From CAYSRJ01 sp964525675 (GTDB lineage Bacteria; Spirochaetota; B62-G9; DRHN01): a DNA stretch of 64,000 nt. The notes under the pieces were generated by a model. That model did not search any database. It was not told the origin of the DNA and worked only from the letters and a program-made list of their open reading frames with translations. The stretch is from assembly GCA_964525675.1 (NCBI GenBank), contig CAZGJW010000002.1:1-64000 (forward strand), read 5' to 3'. Shown here piece by piece: positions 54,144-62,196 of this stretch. The position numbers and the translations under genes were made by a program. Numbering within the stretch: the first letter of the stretch is position 1; every line of letters starts with the position of its first letter.

Positions 54144-56030
54144 ATGATTTCAATAAAAAAACCTATTAGCGTCATGATTACCGCATTCAGGGACGGATTT
54201 CAATCGGTGTACGGTGCACGGGTTCTGACGGAGGATTTTCTCCCTGCCGTGGAGGCGGCTGTGGAAGCGGGACTATCCCACTTCGAAGCCGGGGGCGGGG
54301 CCCGGTTTCAGTCTCTATTTTTCTACTGCAACGAAAATGCCTTCGACATGATGGACTCATTCAGAAAGGTTGCGGGGCCGGAGGCAAACCTGCAGACGCT
54401 CGCGCGCGGTATCAATGTCGTGGGCCTGGACTCACAGAGCAGCGATATAATCAAACTGCACGCCCAGCTTTTTAAAAAACACGGAATAACGACAATACGG
54501 AACTTCGATGCGCTGAATGATGTTGATAATCTCGACTATAGTGGCCGCTGTATCGTCGATGCCGGCTTGAGACATGAGATATGCATTACCCTCATGGCGC
54601 TTCCGCCTAGCGTTGAGGGCGCCCATACCCCAGAATTCTATTTCCAGGTGCTTAAAAATATCCTTGATGCCGGGATTCCCTTCGATTCACTCTGCTACAA
54701 GGATGCATCGGGTACTACCACCCCCGATACAGTGTACCAGACGATAAAGAAAGCCAGATCGAGGCTTTCGAGAAAGGTTCCAATCAGGTTTCACACCCAC
54801 GAAACAGCAGGCACCAGCATCGCAACGAGTATTGCCGCTCTGGAGGCGGGAGCAACGGCAATCGACTGCTCGCTCGCGCCTGTGTCAGGCGGCACCAGCC
54901 AGCCAGATATTGTTGTCATGTACCATGCGCTGCGTGGGACCAACTTTGATATTGGAGTCGATATCGACAAAGTTATGAAAGCGGAGGAGGTTTTCAAGGA
55001 ATGCATGGCGGATTATGAGGTATTTCCGGAGGCCTCCAGAGTAGAACCGATGATTCTCTACTCACCGATGCCTGGCGGTGCTCTGACTGCGAACACGCAG
55101 ATGATGCGGGATAACAACATGCTGGACAGGTATCATGAAGTAATTACAGAGATGGGGGAAGTCGTGGCAATGGGAGGATTCGGCACCTCGGTTACACCGG
55201 TCTCTCAGTTTTACTTTCAGCAGGCATTCAACAACGTCATGATCGGGCCCTGGAAGAAGATTGCTGAGGGGTACGGGAAGATGGTGCTCGGTTATTTCGG
55301 CAAGACGCCGGTGCCCCCCAACCCGGAAATCGTAAAACTCGCGCAGGAGCAGCTCAATCTTGAATCGACTACGAGAAGCCCACGGCTCATCAACGATGAG
55401 GATCCGACAAAGGGTGTGGAAACTGCAAAGGTGATGCTGGAGGAGAACAAACTGCCTGCAACAGATGAGAATATCTTTATCGCTGCTACGTGCAAAGAAA
55501 AAGGCATCATGTTTTTAAAAGGGAACGCGCGGGTGAATATCCGTAAAAGTTCCACTGGAAAAAAATCAGACAATAAACAGTACGTTGGCGATGAAGTCTT
55601 GCCCAAGCCGGAAGGGCTTAGAAGTTTTGATGTGTATGTCGATGATGAGCACTTCAGAGTAGAGATAAACGAACCGAACGGACTTCCCGCTGTCTCTCAG
55701 AATCCGGGTATGCGGGGCCTGTATCGTCCCCCTGTATCGGGAAATGTACCCGCCGGAAGCGTTTCAGCCGGCTCTGGAAAGAAGAACAATCCGGGCCAGG
55801 TCGGAGAAGGTGAAACAGCGGTGCGCGCGCCACTTCCGGGCATAATTATTCGTTATGAAAAAAAAGTGGGCGACCGGGTAAAGGTCGGCGACACAGTTGT
55901 GGTTGTAGAGGCAATGAAAATGAACAATAATATAGATGCTCATTGTGACGGGACAGTAATCCGGATTCCCCACAAGGCAGGTACGAATATCGCCAAAAAC
56001 GATGTTCTCTGCGTTATAAAGTACGAATAA
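54144..56030 (+). CDS. Pyruvate/oxaloacetate carboxyltransferase with biotin domain
   Basis: About 628 residues. Residues 1-290 form the HMGL-like TIM barrel: MITAFRDGFQSVYGARV (metal Asp), DSLCYKDASGTTTPD (catalytic Lys) and RFHTHETAGTS (metal His pair). A PYC-OADA helical region follows to about 480, then a Pro/Gly/Ser-rich linker and a biotinyl domain with VVVVEAMKMNNNID, the Lys being biotinylated. In transcarboxylase the 5S and 1.3S subunits have these parts separately; here they are fused, as in OadA. ATG 54144 fits the family start; TTG 54087 or ATG 54096 are alternatives. Confidence 0.88.
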   Translation: MISIKKPISVMITAFRDGFQSVYGARVLTEDFLPAVEAAVEAGLSHFEAGGGARFQSLFFYCNENAFDMMDSFRKVAGPEANLQTLARGINVVGLDSQSSDIIKLHAQLFKKHGITTIRNFDALNDVDNLDYSGRCIVDAGLRHEICITLMALPPSVEGAHTPEFYFQVLKNILDAGIPFDSLCYKDASGTTTPDTVYQTIKKARSRLSRKVPIRFHTHETAGTSIATSIAALEAGATAIDCSLAPVSGGTSQPDIVVMYHALRGTNFDIGVDIDKVMKAEEVFKECMADYEVFPEASRVEPMILYSPMPGGALTANTQMMRDNNMLDRYHEVITEMGEVVAMGGFGTSVTPVSQFYFQQAFNNVMIGPWKKIAEGYGKMVLGYFGKTPVPPNPEIVKLAQEQLNLESTTRSPRLINDEDPTKGVETAKVMLEENKLPATDENIFIAATCKEKGIMFLKGNARVNIRKSSTGKKSDNKQYVGDEVLPKPEGLRSFDVYVDDEHFRVEINEPNGLPAVSQNPGMRGLYRPPVSGNVPAGSVSAGSGKKNNPGQVGEGETAVRAPLPGIIIRYEKKVGDRVKVGDTVVVVEAMKMNNNIDAHCDGTVIRIPHKAGTNIAKNDVLCVIKYE

Positions 56031-56039
56031 TGTGTGAAC

Positions 56040-56255
56040 TTTCACGGGCCTCTTCTAAGTAACTTCTCACGAAGTTACTTCATGATATTCGGTCCCGAAG
56101 TGGCATACGCCTCTTCTAAGTAACTTCAAATAAATTATCTTTGATACCCAGTCCCGGGAGGATGTATCCTGCCAAGAATCGGACGCGAAGCGACATATCC
56201 CGCCAGGGACATATCCCGCCAGGGACATATCCTTACAGGGACATACGCCACTTTA
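56040..56255 (+). repeat. Intergenic repeat cluster related to 43915-44030
   Basis: Contains a duplicated CCTCTTCTAAGTAACTTC (about 56049 and 56110), a perfect 10-bp hairpin AAGTAACTTC/GAAGTTACTT (56057-56080), the long block shared with 43915 (starting 56128), and three tandem units like CGCCAGGGACATATCC (about 56200-56240). There is no coding sense, although a frame is open through it. Confidence 0.7.
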
Positions 56256-56275
56256 AACTACAGGGGAGGTGCAGA

Positions 56276-57685
56276 ATGCAGGCGGAGTTGTTTTCACACG
56301 GTGCGGCTGAAGAAGTTACCGGGTCGAAGCATTTTCTAAAGACAGGAGATCGTCTTTTGCAGATCGACTGCGGGGCTTTCCAGGGCCGGAGGGAGGAGTC
56401 GGATGAAAAAAACAGAAATTGGGATTTTGATGCGTCGGCAGTGGATGGCGTTGTTCTTACTCACGCGCATTTCGATCACTGCGGTCTGGTGCCGCTTTTG
56501 AGAAAAAAGGATTTTGCGGGGAATATCTACACAACTCCTGCAAGCAGGGATCTGGCAAGCCTGATAATGATGGATTCAGCCCACATTCAGGCAAAAGATC
56601 TGGAGTATTTACGAAAAAAGGCGAAAAAGAGAGGGGAAGTATTCGACGGGGAAGCCCTGTACACCGAACGGGATGTCATATCATCCCTCGAGCAATTCAT
56701 CACCATATCATACCACCGCTCTTTTTATATCGGTGATAATGTGGAAGTTCGGTTTTTTGATGCGGGGCATATACTGGGCTCGGCCCTTGCACTCGTAAAA
56801 TTGCGACAGAGCTCGGAAGAGCTTGCCGTTGGTTTCAGCGGCGACTTAGGGAGAAAAAACCTGCCAATACTCCGTGACCCGGAGATGCTTCCTGCAGTGG
56901 ATTACCTCGTTATGGAAAGCACGTACGGAAACCGGCTGCACGATCCTGTTGAGACTGCATCTGAAAAACTGGCACAGATAGTTCGGCAGACTGCGGATAA
57001 AGGCGGGAAGATCATTATCCCTGCCTTCGCAGTCGAACGCACGCAGGAGCTCGTGTACATACTCCATCTGTTAAATGATGAGAACCGTATTCCGAAGATA
57101 CCGGTGTACGTCGATAGCCCCATGGCTACCAATGCCACCTCGATATTCCGCGTCCATCAAGAGTGCTACGACGAAGAAATCAGGCAGGCCTTTATGGATC
57201 ACCATGAGAATCCCTTCGGTTTCAACGAACTGACCTACGTGGTAAACACTGAGCACAGCAAGAGGCTCAACACACTCAAAGGCCCGGCAATCATCATATC
57301 GGCCTCAGGCATGTGTGAATCAGGACGTATTCTGCACCATCTGGCGAACAATATCGAGGACCCTAAAAACACCGTGCTCATCGTCGGGTTCATGGCGCAG
57401 AATACCCTCGGGCGGAGGCTGCTGGAAAAACAGTCAGAGGTGAGAATATTCGGCGACACCTATCGACTGAAGGCGAGTGTGGAGGTTCTCAACACCTTCA
57501 GCGCTCATGCGGATTACAACGATATTCTCGAGTACATAAACGGGCTCGAGAAAAGCCGTTTGAAAGAGATATTTCTGGTGCACGGTGAACCGGAGGCACA
57601 GAAAAACCTCAAGGGCCTGCTGGAGGAACGGGGATACCGTATCCGAATAGTCAGATATGGAGAGCGCTATCCTTTGCGAGTGTAA
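56276..57685 (+). CDS. Beta-CASP metallo-beta-lactamase nuclease
   Basis: A 469-residue protein. The MBL core has VLTHAHFDHCGLVP (H-x-H-x-D-H), DAGHILGSALAL and GFSGDLGRKN. A beta-CASP insert with MESTYGNRLH, IIIPAFAVERTQELVY, YVDSPMA and IIISASGMCESGRILHHL follows, then the terminal FSAHADYNDIL and FLVHGEPEAQ. This is the bacterial CPSF73/YSH1-type RNase family. It likely acts in RNA processing or decay. ATG 56276 is chosen for the GGGGAGG site and the family start; upstream frame lies in repeats. Confidence 0.9.
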   Translation: MQAELFSHGAAEEVTGSKHFLKTGDRLLQIDCGAFQGRREESDEKNRNWDFDASAVDGVVLTHAHFDHCGLVPLLRKKDFAGNIYTTPASRDLASLIMMDSAHIQAKDLEYLRKKAKKRGEVFDGEALYTERDVISSLEQFITISYHRSFYIGDNVEVRFFDAGHILGSALALVKLRQSSEELAVGFSGDLGRKNLPILRDPEMLPAVDYLVMESTYGNRLHDPVETASEKLAQIVRQTADKGGKIIIPAFAVERTQELVYILHLLNDENRIPKIPVYVDSPMATNATSIFRVHQECYDEEIRQAFMDHHENPFGFNELTYVVNTEHSKRLNTLKGPAIIISASGMCESGRILHHLANNIEDPKNTVLIVGFMAQNTLGRRLLEKQSEVRIFGDTYRLKASVEVLNTFSAHADYNDILEYINGLEKSRLKEIFLVHGEPEAQKNLKGLLEERGYRIRIVRYGERYPLRV

Positions 57686-57778
57686 GAACGATGAAGCGAA
57701 GTATCTCCTGAATACGGTATTATTAGCCAACTTTCCGGCAGTGCTGATGTGTCAGGGGTTATTGCTACCGAGCCTATT

Positions 57779-58804
57779 CTATTTGCCCTTTTTAACGAAT
57801 GCCTTCAGTTTTTCCAGCTGCTCTTCGCTACCTGATGCGATAAGGGTATCGTTTTCGCGGAGCTTTGCCGATGCGATCGACATGGTTGATGTCGGATTGA
57901 CGCGCGTTCTGCCGCCGGTATCGTGTATACCGATGATAAGCGCTCCGGTGCTCTGCCCCACACCGGATTCACGTAACGTCTTGCCTACGAGTGGTGACTC
58001 CGGATCAACGAGTACCTCTTCCAGGCGCATGGGAACATCAACCCCCGCGCCTTCGATGATTATATCGAGAAAGTTTACAACCGAAGGGCGCAGAATAATC
58101 GATGCAAGACGACGGCCAGCAATTTGCTTAGGAGAAATGACACGGTTTGCACCTGCTTTTATGAGCTTTCGTATGGTGCGTTCTTCGCTGGCCTTGGCAA
58201 CGATAAGGAGGCCGGCATTGAGCTGTCGGGCAGTCAGCACAGTGAATACATTCGCCTCATCGTCGGGGAGCACTGAGACGAATCCACGGGCATGTTCGAT
58301 ATTCGCCTCGATCAGCACCTCGTCGTTAACTGCATCTCCTTTTATAAAGAGAATCGACTCGTCTCGTCCCAGTTCCGATTTCTCAGGATTTGTATCGATG
58401 ATGAGGAATTTTACACCGGCCCGCTTGAATTCGAGCGCAACCTCCCGACCGGTATCTCCGCAACCGCAGATTATATAGTGATCCTTGATTCTTTTTATGT
58501 TCTTCTTCATCCGGCGCTCCCGCATGGTCTGTATGAACAGGCCTTCGAATATATATGAAATCAATGTCGTAAATGAGTAACCAACCGTGGCGATACTGAA
58601 GATGAGATAGATAATGGTAAAGTGCCTTCCCGCTTCTGAGAGAGGGTGCACTTCATTGAATCCGACCGTTGTCAATGTGATAAATGCCATGTACAGGCTG
58701 TCCTCAAAAGGCCATCCCTCGATAAGGGAATAACCGATTGTACCACCGGCAACGATCAGTATGACGGAACATATTGCGATGAGAAAACGGACAAACGGCG
58801 ACAT
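57779..58804 (-). CDS. Two-helix potassium channel with RCK (TrkA) domains
   Basis: A 341-residue protein. Two membrane helices flank a pore helix with the selectivity filter TVGFNEV in place of the common TVGYGD. A Rossmann-type RCK domain follows (YIICGCGDTGREVALEF) with FLIIDTNPEKSE, then TrkA-C (PLVGKTLRESGVGQ). It should gate K+ flow in response to nucleotide or cation. TVGFNE filters occur in a subset of bacterial channels. Its 5' end faces repeat D and the fusion gene. Confidence 0.87.
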   Translation of the reverse strand: MSPFVRFLIAICSVILIVAGGTIGYSLIEGWPFEDSLYMAFITLTTVGFNEVHPLSEAGRHFTIIYLIFSIATVGYSFTTLISYIFEGLFIQTMRERRMKKNIKRIKDHYIICGCGDTGREVALEFKRAGVKFLIIDTNPEKSELGRDESILFIKGDAVNDEVLIEANIEHARGFVSVLPDDEANVFTVLTARQLNAGLLIVAKASEERTIRKLIKAGANRVISPKQIAGRRLASIILRPSVVNFLDIIIEGAGVDVPMRLEEVLVDPESPLVGKTLRESGVGQSTGALIIGIHDTGGRTRVNPTSTMSIASAKLRENDTLIASGSEEQLEKLKAFVKKGK

Positions 58805-59093
58805 AGAACAGGTTTTTTTCTCACGAGGTATATTTGTTCGTTGTGTACTATATACTATATAAGCGGCAAATGCAACAAGATATCAGTCTCGGCCGTTGTC
58901 TCCGTAAAAAATCAAATGGTGCAAGAGCGGTTTCTACTGCGTTCGATTTTTACACGTCTGAACCGCTGAAAGTTGGCGATTTGTATCTTCTAAGATTGAC
59001 GATTTCAGTTATCTATATTTATTCTTAACGGGAGGGGAACCCGTTGTTTTGGCGATTCGGATATATCGTATCGAAAATGTCACCGTAAACATA

Positions 59094-59249
59094 TAGGCAA
59101 GTGAACTTCCAAACGTAAAAGGTTCAAATCGACACTTGCCTAATGGTTTTTACCTATAGAATGCAATGATAGGTAATTGTAACATAATAAGTCAGTTGAG
59201 CATAAAAATTCTGGTACAAAAAACCAGAATTTTAATGGATAAAACCATA
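59094..59249 (+). repeat. TA-flanked structured repeat, copy D (subfamily 2)
   Basis: The element is 59096-59247 with TA on both sides. The outer hairpin GGCAAGTG/CACTTGCC differs from copies A and C at paired positions (T to C opposite A to G), keeping the pairing. The second hairpin is AATTCTGGT/ACCAGAATT. It ends two bases before the Shine-Dalgarno GGAG of the next gene. Confidence 0.88.
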
Positions 59250-59262
59250 ATTGGAGTGTATC

Positions 59263-62049
59263 ATGTACCTCGCCCTTGTCGGATGCAGTATTTTTAGGAA
59301 CGAGATCGAGTTTCTCGATACGCGAATTAAAAACAGCATCGAGTATTACTGGCTTGCACAGCGTCTGCACAATAAACCGCTCGAACTTCGAAAGATGGTC
59401 CAGAATGAAATAGACGCAATCGACAAAAGCGGCAAGAAATATGACGCAGTTATTTTATTGTACGGACTCTGCAGCAAGGGAGTTGCGGGCATATACTCCA
59501 AAAACTACAGGCTTGTCATTCCAAAGGTGCAGGATTGTATCTCCATCCTTCTCGGTTCAAGAAAAAGGTATGCCGAGCACTTCAAAGAGAAGCCGGGCAC
59601 ATACTGGTTTACCAAGGGTTGGATTGAAACCGGTTTCGACCCCGGCAAGCGCACAAAGTACAACGGCGTGTTCGATCCCTATAAGGAGAAGTACAAACAG
59701 TACAGGAAGAAGTTCGATGAGGAGGTTTCCCGGTACCTCATAAATGAGTGGGATCAGCACTGGATACAAAATTATACCACGCTCGCCTTTATAGACTGGG
59801 ACATGAAGGATTCCCAGCGGTTCAGAAAAAAAGCAGTCCAGAGCGCAAAAAGCCTCGGACTCGAGTTTGAACCCCTTGAAGGAAACCCCCGTATACTCCT
59901 GGATCTGTTGAACGGAAATTGGAAGAAGGATGATTTTCTCGTTGTTCCTCCCGGCATGAAAATCATGCCTTCCTATACCGACGACATCCTTACATGCAGC
60001 AGTGAAGAGGCAGAAGCTGCCGCTGTTTCGGATGATTCCGGGCATCGGGAGGCCGGTGCACACGAAAGAAAAGGTTTAGGGCTCGGTATCGACGCAGGCG
60101 GCACGTATACGGATACGGTGCTGTACGATTTTTCTGAAAACCGTGTTGTTGCATGGGCAAAAGCCCTGACGACGCATGATGATTATACGCGGGGTATAGA
60201 GGCCTCTCTCGATAAACTTGCCGCTGAAATTCCGGAAGAACTATTCAGCACGGTGGGGCTTGTTTCTCTTTCAACGACCCTTGCAACGAACGCGATAGTT
60301 GAGGGCAAGGGAGGAAGAGCCGGTATTATCCTTATCGGGTATGACCGGTATACGCTGAAGGGGATAAGCCTCGAGCCTGCAGTGGTGGTCCGCGGAAAAC
60401 ACAGCATCGAAGGAGAATCAGTCGAACCGCTCGATCTGAACGAGGCGAAGGCCGCAATCCGGGAGCTCATTTCACACGGTATCGATGCATTTGCGGTTTC
60501 AAGCGAAGTGGGGGCGAGGAATCCGGAGTACGAGCTGAAGGTAAAAGAGCTGATACAGCAAACAACTGATCTCCCTGTTGTATGCGGAAGCGAGCTCACG
60601 GATGAGCTCAACTGTGTGAAACGCGCGAACACCTGTTATTTCAATGCACGACTCATCCCGCTCGTAACGCATCTCTTAACTTCGGTGAAGGATGTTCTGT
60701 CGAAAAAGGGGGTTGCAGCTCCCGTTATGGTTGTAAAGGGAGACGGGACGCTTATGGGAGAAAATGCTGCAAAGACCAGGCCCGTTGAAATGGTGCTTTC
60801 CGGCCCGGCTGCGAGTGTAATCGGCGGTGCGTATCTTGCGGGATTGAAAGACGGGTACGTTGTCGATATGGGCGGCACCACAACGGATGCAGCGATCGTC
60901 GAAAACGGGTTTGTCGCATTCAAGAATGAGGGTATCAGTATCGAAGGATTCAGAACCGCTGTGAAAACGGTAGATATCCACACCTTCGGACTTGGCGGGG
61001 ACAGTTATATTACGTACAACTACCGTGATAAAAGTATTCATGTCGGGCCGCGACGGGTTGTGCCTCTCTGCTATCTCGCGGATCAGTTCCCTCAGGTTCT
61101 TTCACAGCTTTCTGAAAAAAGCTCCGATGCGCGGGGTGAAGAAATACTCGTTCAGCCTGTAGATTATTTTATGTTTCAAAAGGATATACGGGGCCATGAT
61201 TTTCATCCCCAGGAAGAGGCGATCGTTTCTATTTTGAAAAAAAACGGACCGATGCCGCGTGAACAGCTTGTGCGAAAAGTCAAGGCATCGGGTCTCTCTC
61301 TTTTGAGAACAGAGCGACTCGAGATGTTCGGATATATATTTCGTTCAGCGCTGACACCGACTGATGTACTGCACGCTGCAGACAAAATTTCTTTCTGGAA
61401 CAAAGAGGCTGCAAAGAGAGCCGTCGAACTGTATGCCGTGCGTGCCGGCTGTTCTGCCCGGGAGTTTATGGATCGCGTTCTTCGGGAGTTTTATCGAAAC
61501 CTCATATACCAGCTTTTGTCCTTTATTTTCAGGGAGGATAAAAGTATTCACGACAGGGATGGGCTTTCCCACAACATCTCGCACCACCTATTCTCCACAA
61601 AGAAACAGTTTCATATAGATGTGCGCCTGAAAAAGCCGATTGTATTTATAGGGGCGCCGTCACCCTCGTACGCTGAAAACCTCAAGGAGTATATCGATCT
61701 CAAGGTTCATGTGCCGGAGTATAATGCCGTGGCAAATGCAATCGGGGCAATTACCGGCGCAGTGCGAGAGGTGGTTACCATTCTTATCAGGCCCGAGGAG
61801 GGAAGGGGGTTTACCGCATTTGCCCCTGACAGAAAAATAAACTATAAAACGTTGAAGGACGCCAAGCACGCGATGTCCGGGCTTGCGAGTGATCTTGTCC
61901 GCGAGCGAGCGCGGCTTTCGGGCGCGCGAAACGTGGACGTAAAACTGAAAGTTGAGGACAAAAAGGTTAAACTCTCCAGGGACGATGAGGTGTATCTCGA
62001 AACGGTTATTACCGCTTCAGTGTCCTCTGTTCCCGCCATGAAACGATAG
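59263..62049 (+). CDS. DUF1638 domain fused to hydantoinase/oxoprolinase-type ATPase
   Basis: A 928-residue protein. Residues 1-240 resemble DUF1638 (LALVGCSIFRNEIEFLD, YDAVILLYGLCSKG, VPPGMKIMPSY). After a short acidic linker, residues about 270-925 match hydantoinase A/oxoprolinase: GLGIDAGGTYTDTVLYD, STTLATNAIVEGKGG, VMVVKGDGTLMGENAA, VLSGPAASVIGGAYLAG, VDMGGTTTDAAIV and VDIHTFGLGGDSYI. That is an ASKHA-type ATPase fold, usually hydrolysing cyclic amides. DUF1638 genes usually lie in methylamine/corrinoid methyltransferase clusters. ATG 59263 follows TTGGAG by 7 bp. The fusion suggests that ATP hydrolysis is coupled to whatever DUF1638 binds; the substrate is unknown. Confidence 0.8.
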   Translation: MYLALVGCSIFRNEIEFLDTRIKNSIEYYWLAQRLHNKPLELRKMVQNEIDAIDKSGKKYDAVILLYGLCSKGVAGIYSKNYRLVIPKVQDCISILLGSRKRYAEHFKEKPGTYWFTKGWIETGFDPGKRTKYNGVFDPYKEKYKQYRKKFDEEVSRYLINEWDQHWIQNYTTLAFIDWDMKDSQRFRKKAVQSAKSLGLEFEPLEGNPRILLDLLNGNWKKDDFLVVPPGMKIMPSYTDDILTCSSEEAEAAAVSDDSGHREAGAHERKGLGLGIDAGGTYTDTVLYDFSENRVVAWAKALTTHDDYTRGIEASLDKLAAEIPEELFSTVGLVSLSTTLATNAIVEGKGGRAGIILIGYDRYTLKGISLEPAVVVRGKHSIEGESVEPLDLNEAKAAIRELISHGIDAFAVSSEVGARNPEYELKVKELIQQTTDLPVVCGSELTDELNCVKRANTCYFNARLIPLVTHLLTSVKDVLSKKGVAAPVMVVKGDGTLMGENAAKTRPVEMVLSGPAASVIGGAYLAGLKDGYVVDMGGTTTDAAIVENGFVAFKNEGISIEGFRTAVKTVDIHTFGLGGDSYITYNYRDKSIHVGPRRVVPLCYLADQFPQVLSQLSEKSSDARGEEILVQPVDYFMFQKDIRGHDFHPQEEAIVSILKKNGPMPREQLVRKVKASGLSLLRTERLEMFGYIFRSALTPTDVLHAADKISFWNKEAAKRAVELYAVRAGCSAREFMDRVLREFYRNLIYQLLSFIFREDKSIHDRDGLSHNISHHLFSTKKQFHIDVRLKKPIVFIGAPSPSYAENLKEYIDLKVHVPEYNAVANAIGAITGAVREVVTILIRPEEGRGFTAFAPDRKINYKTLKDAKHAMSGLASDLVRERARLSGARNVDVKLKVEDKKVKLSRDDEVYLETVITASVSSVPAMKR

Positions 62050-62196
62050 GCAATGGTTTTTGCCTCAATTTCATCAATTAAAGACGTGCATTGAGGAAAA
62101 GATAGTACAAAAAAGCGTTTTGATAATGGAAGAAAGCCACAGGCACGTGAACAACCGGGACTTTTCAAAACAAGACTTTTCCCGTATACTTAAGCG

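Noticed and set aside
56160..56250. CRISPR-like array
   Set aside because: The units are short, abutting and lack unique spacers; no cas genes are present.
56141..56275. N-terminal extension of the beta-CASP protein
   Set aside because: It reads through repeat DNA, and a strong ribosome binding site precedes ATG 56276, where the family begins.
59096..59247. tRNA-like or attC-like reading of repeat D
   Set aside because: Folding does not give a cloverleaf, and no integrase gene or cassette structure is near any copy.
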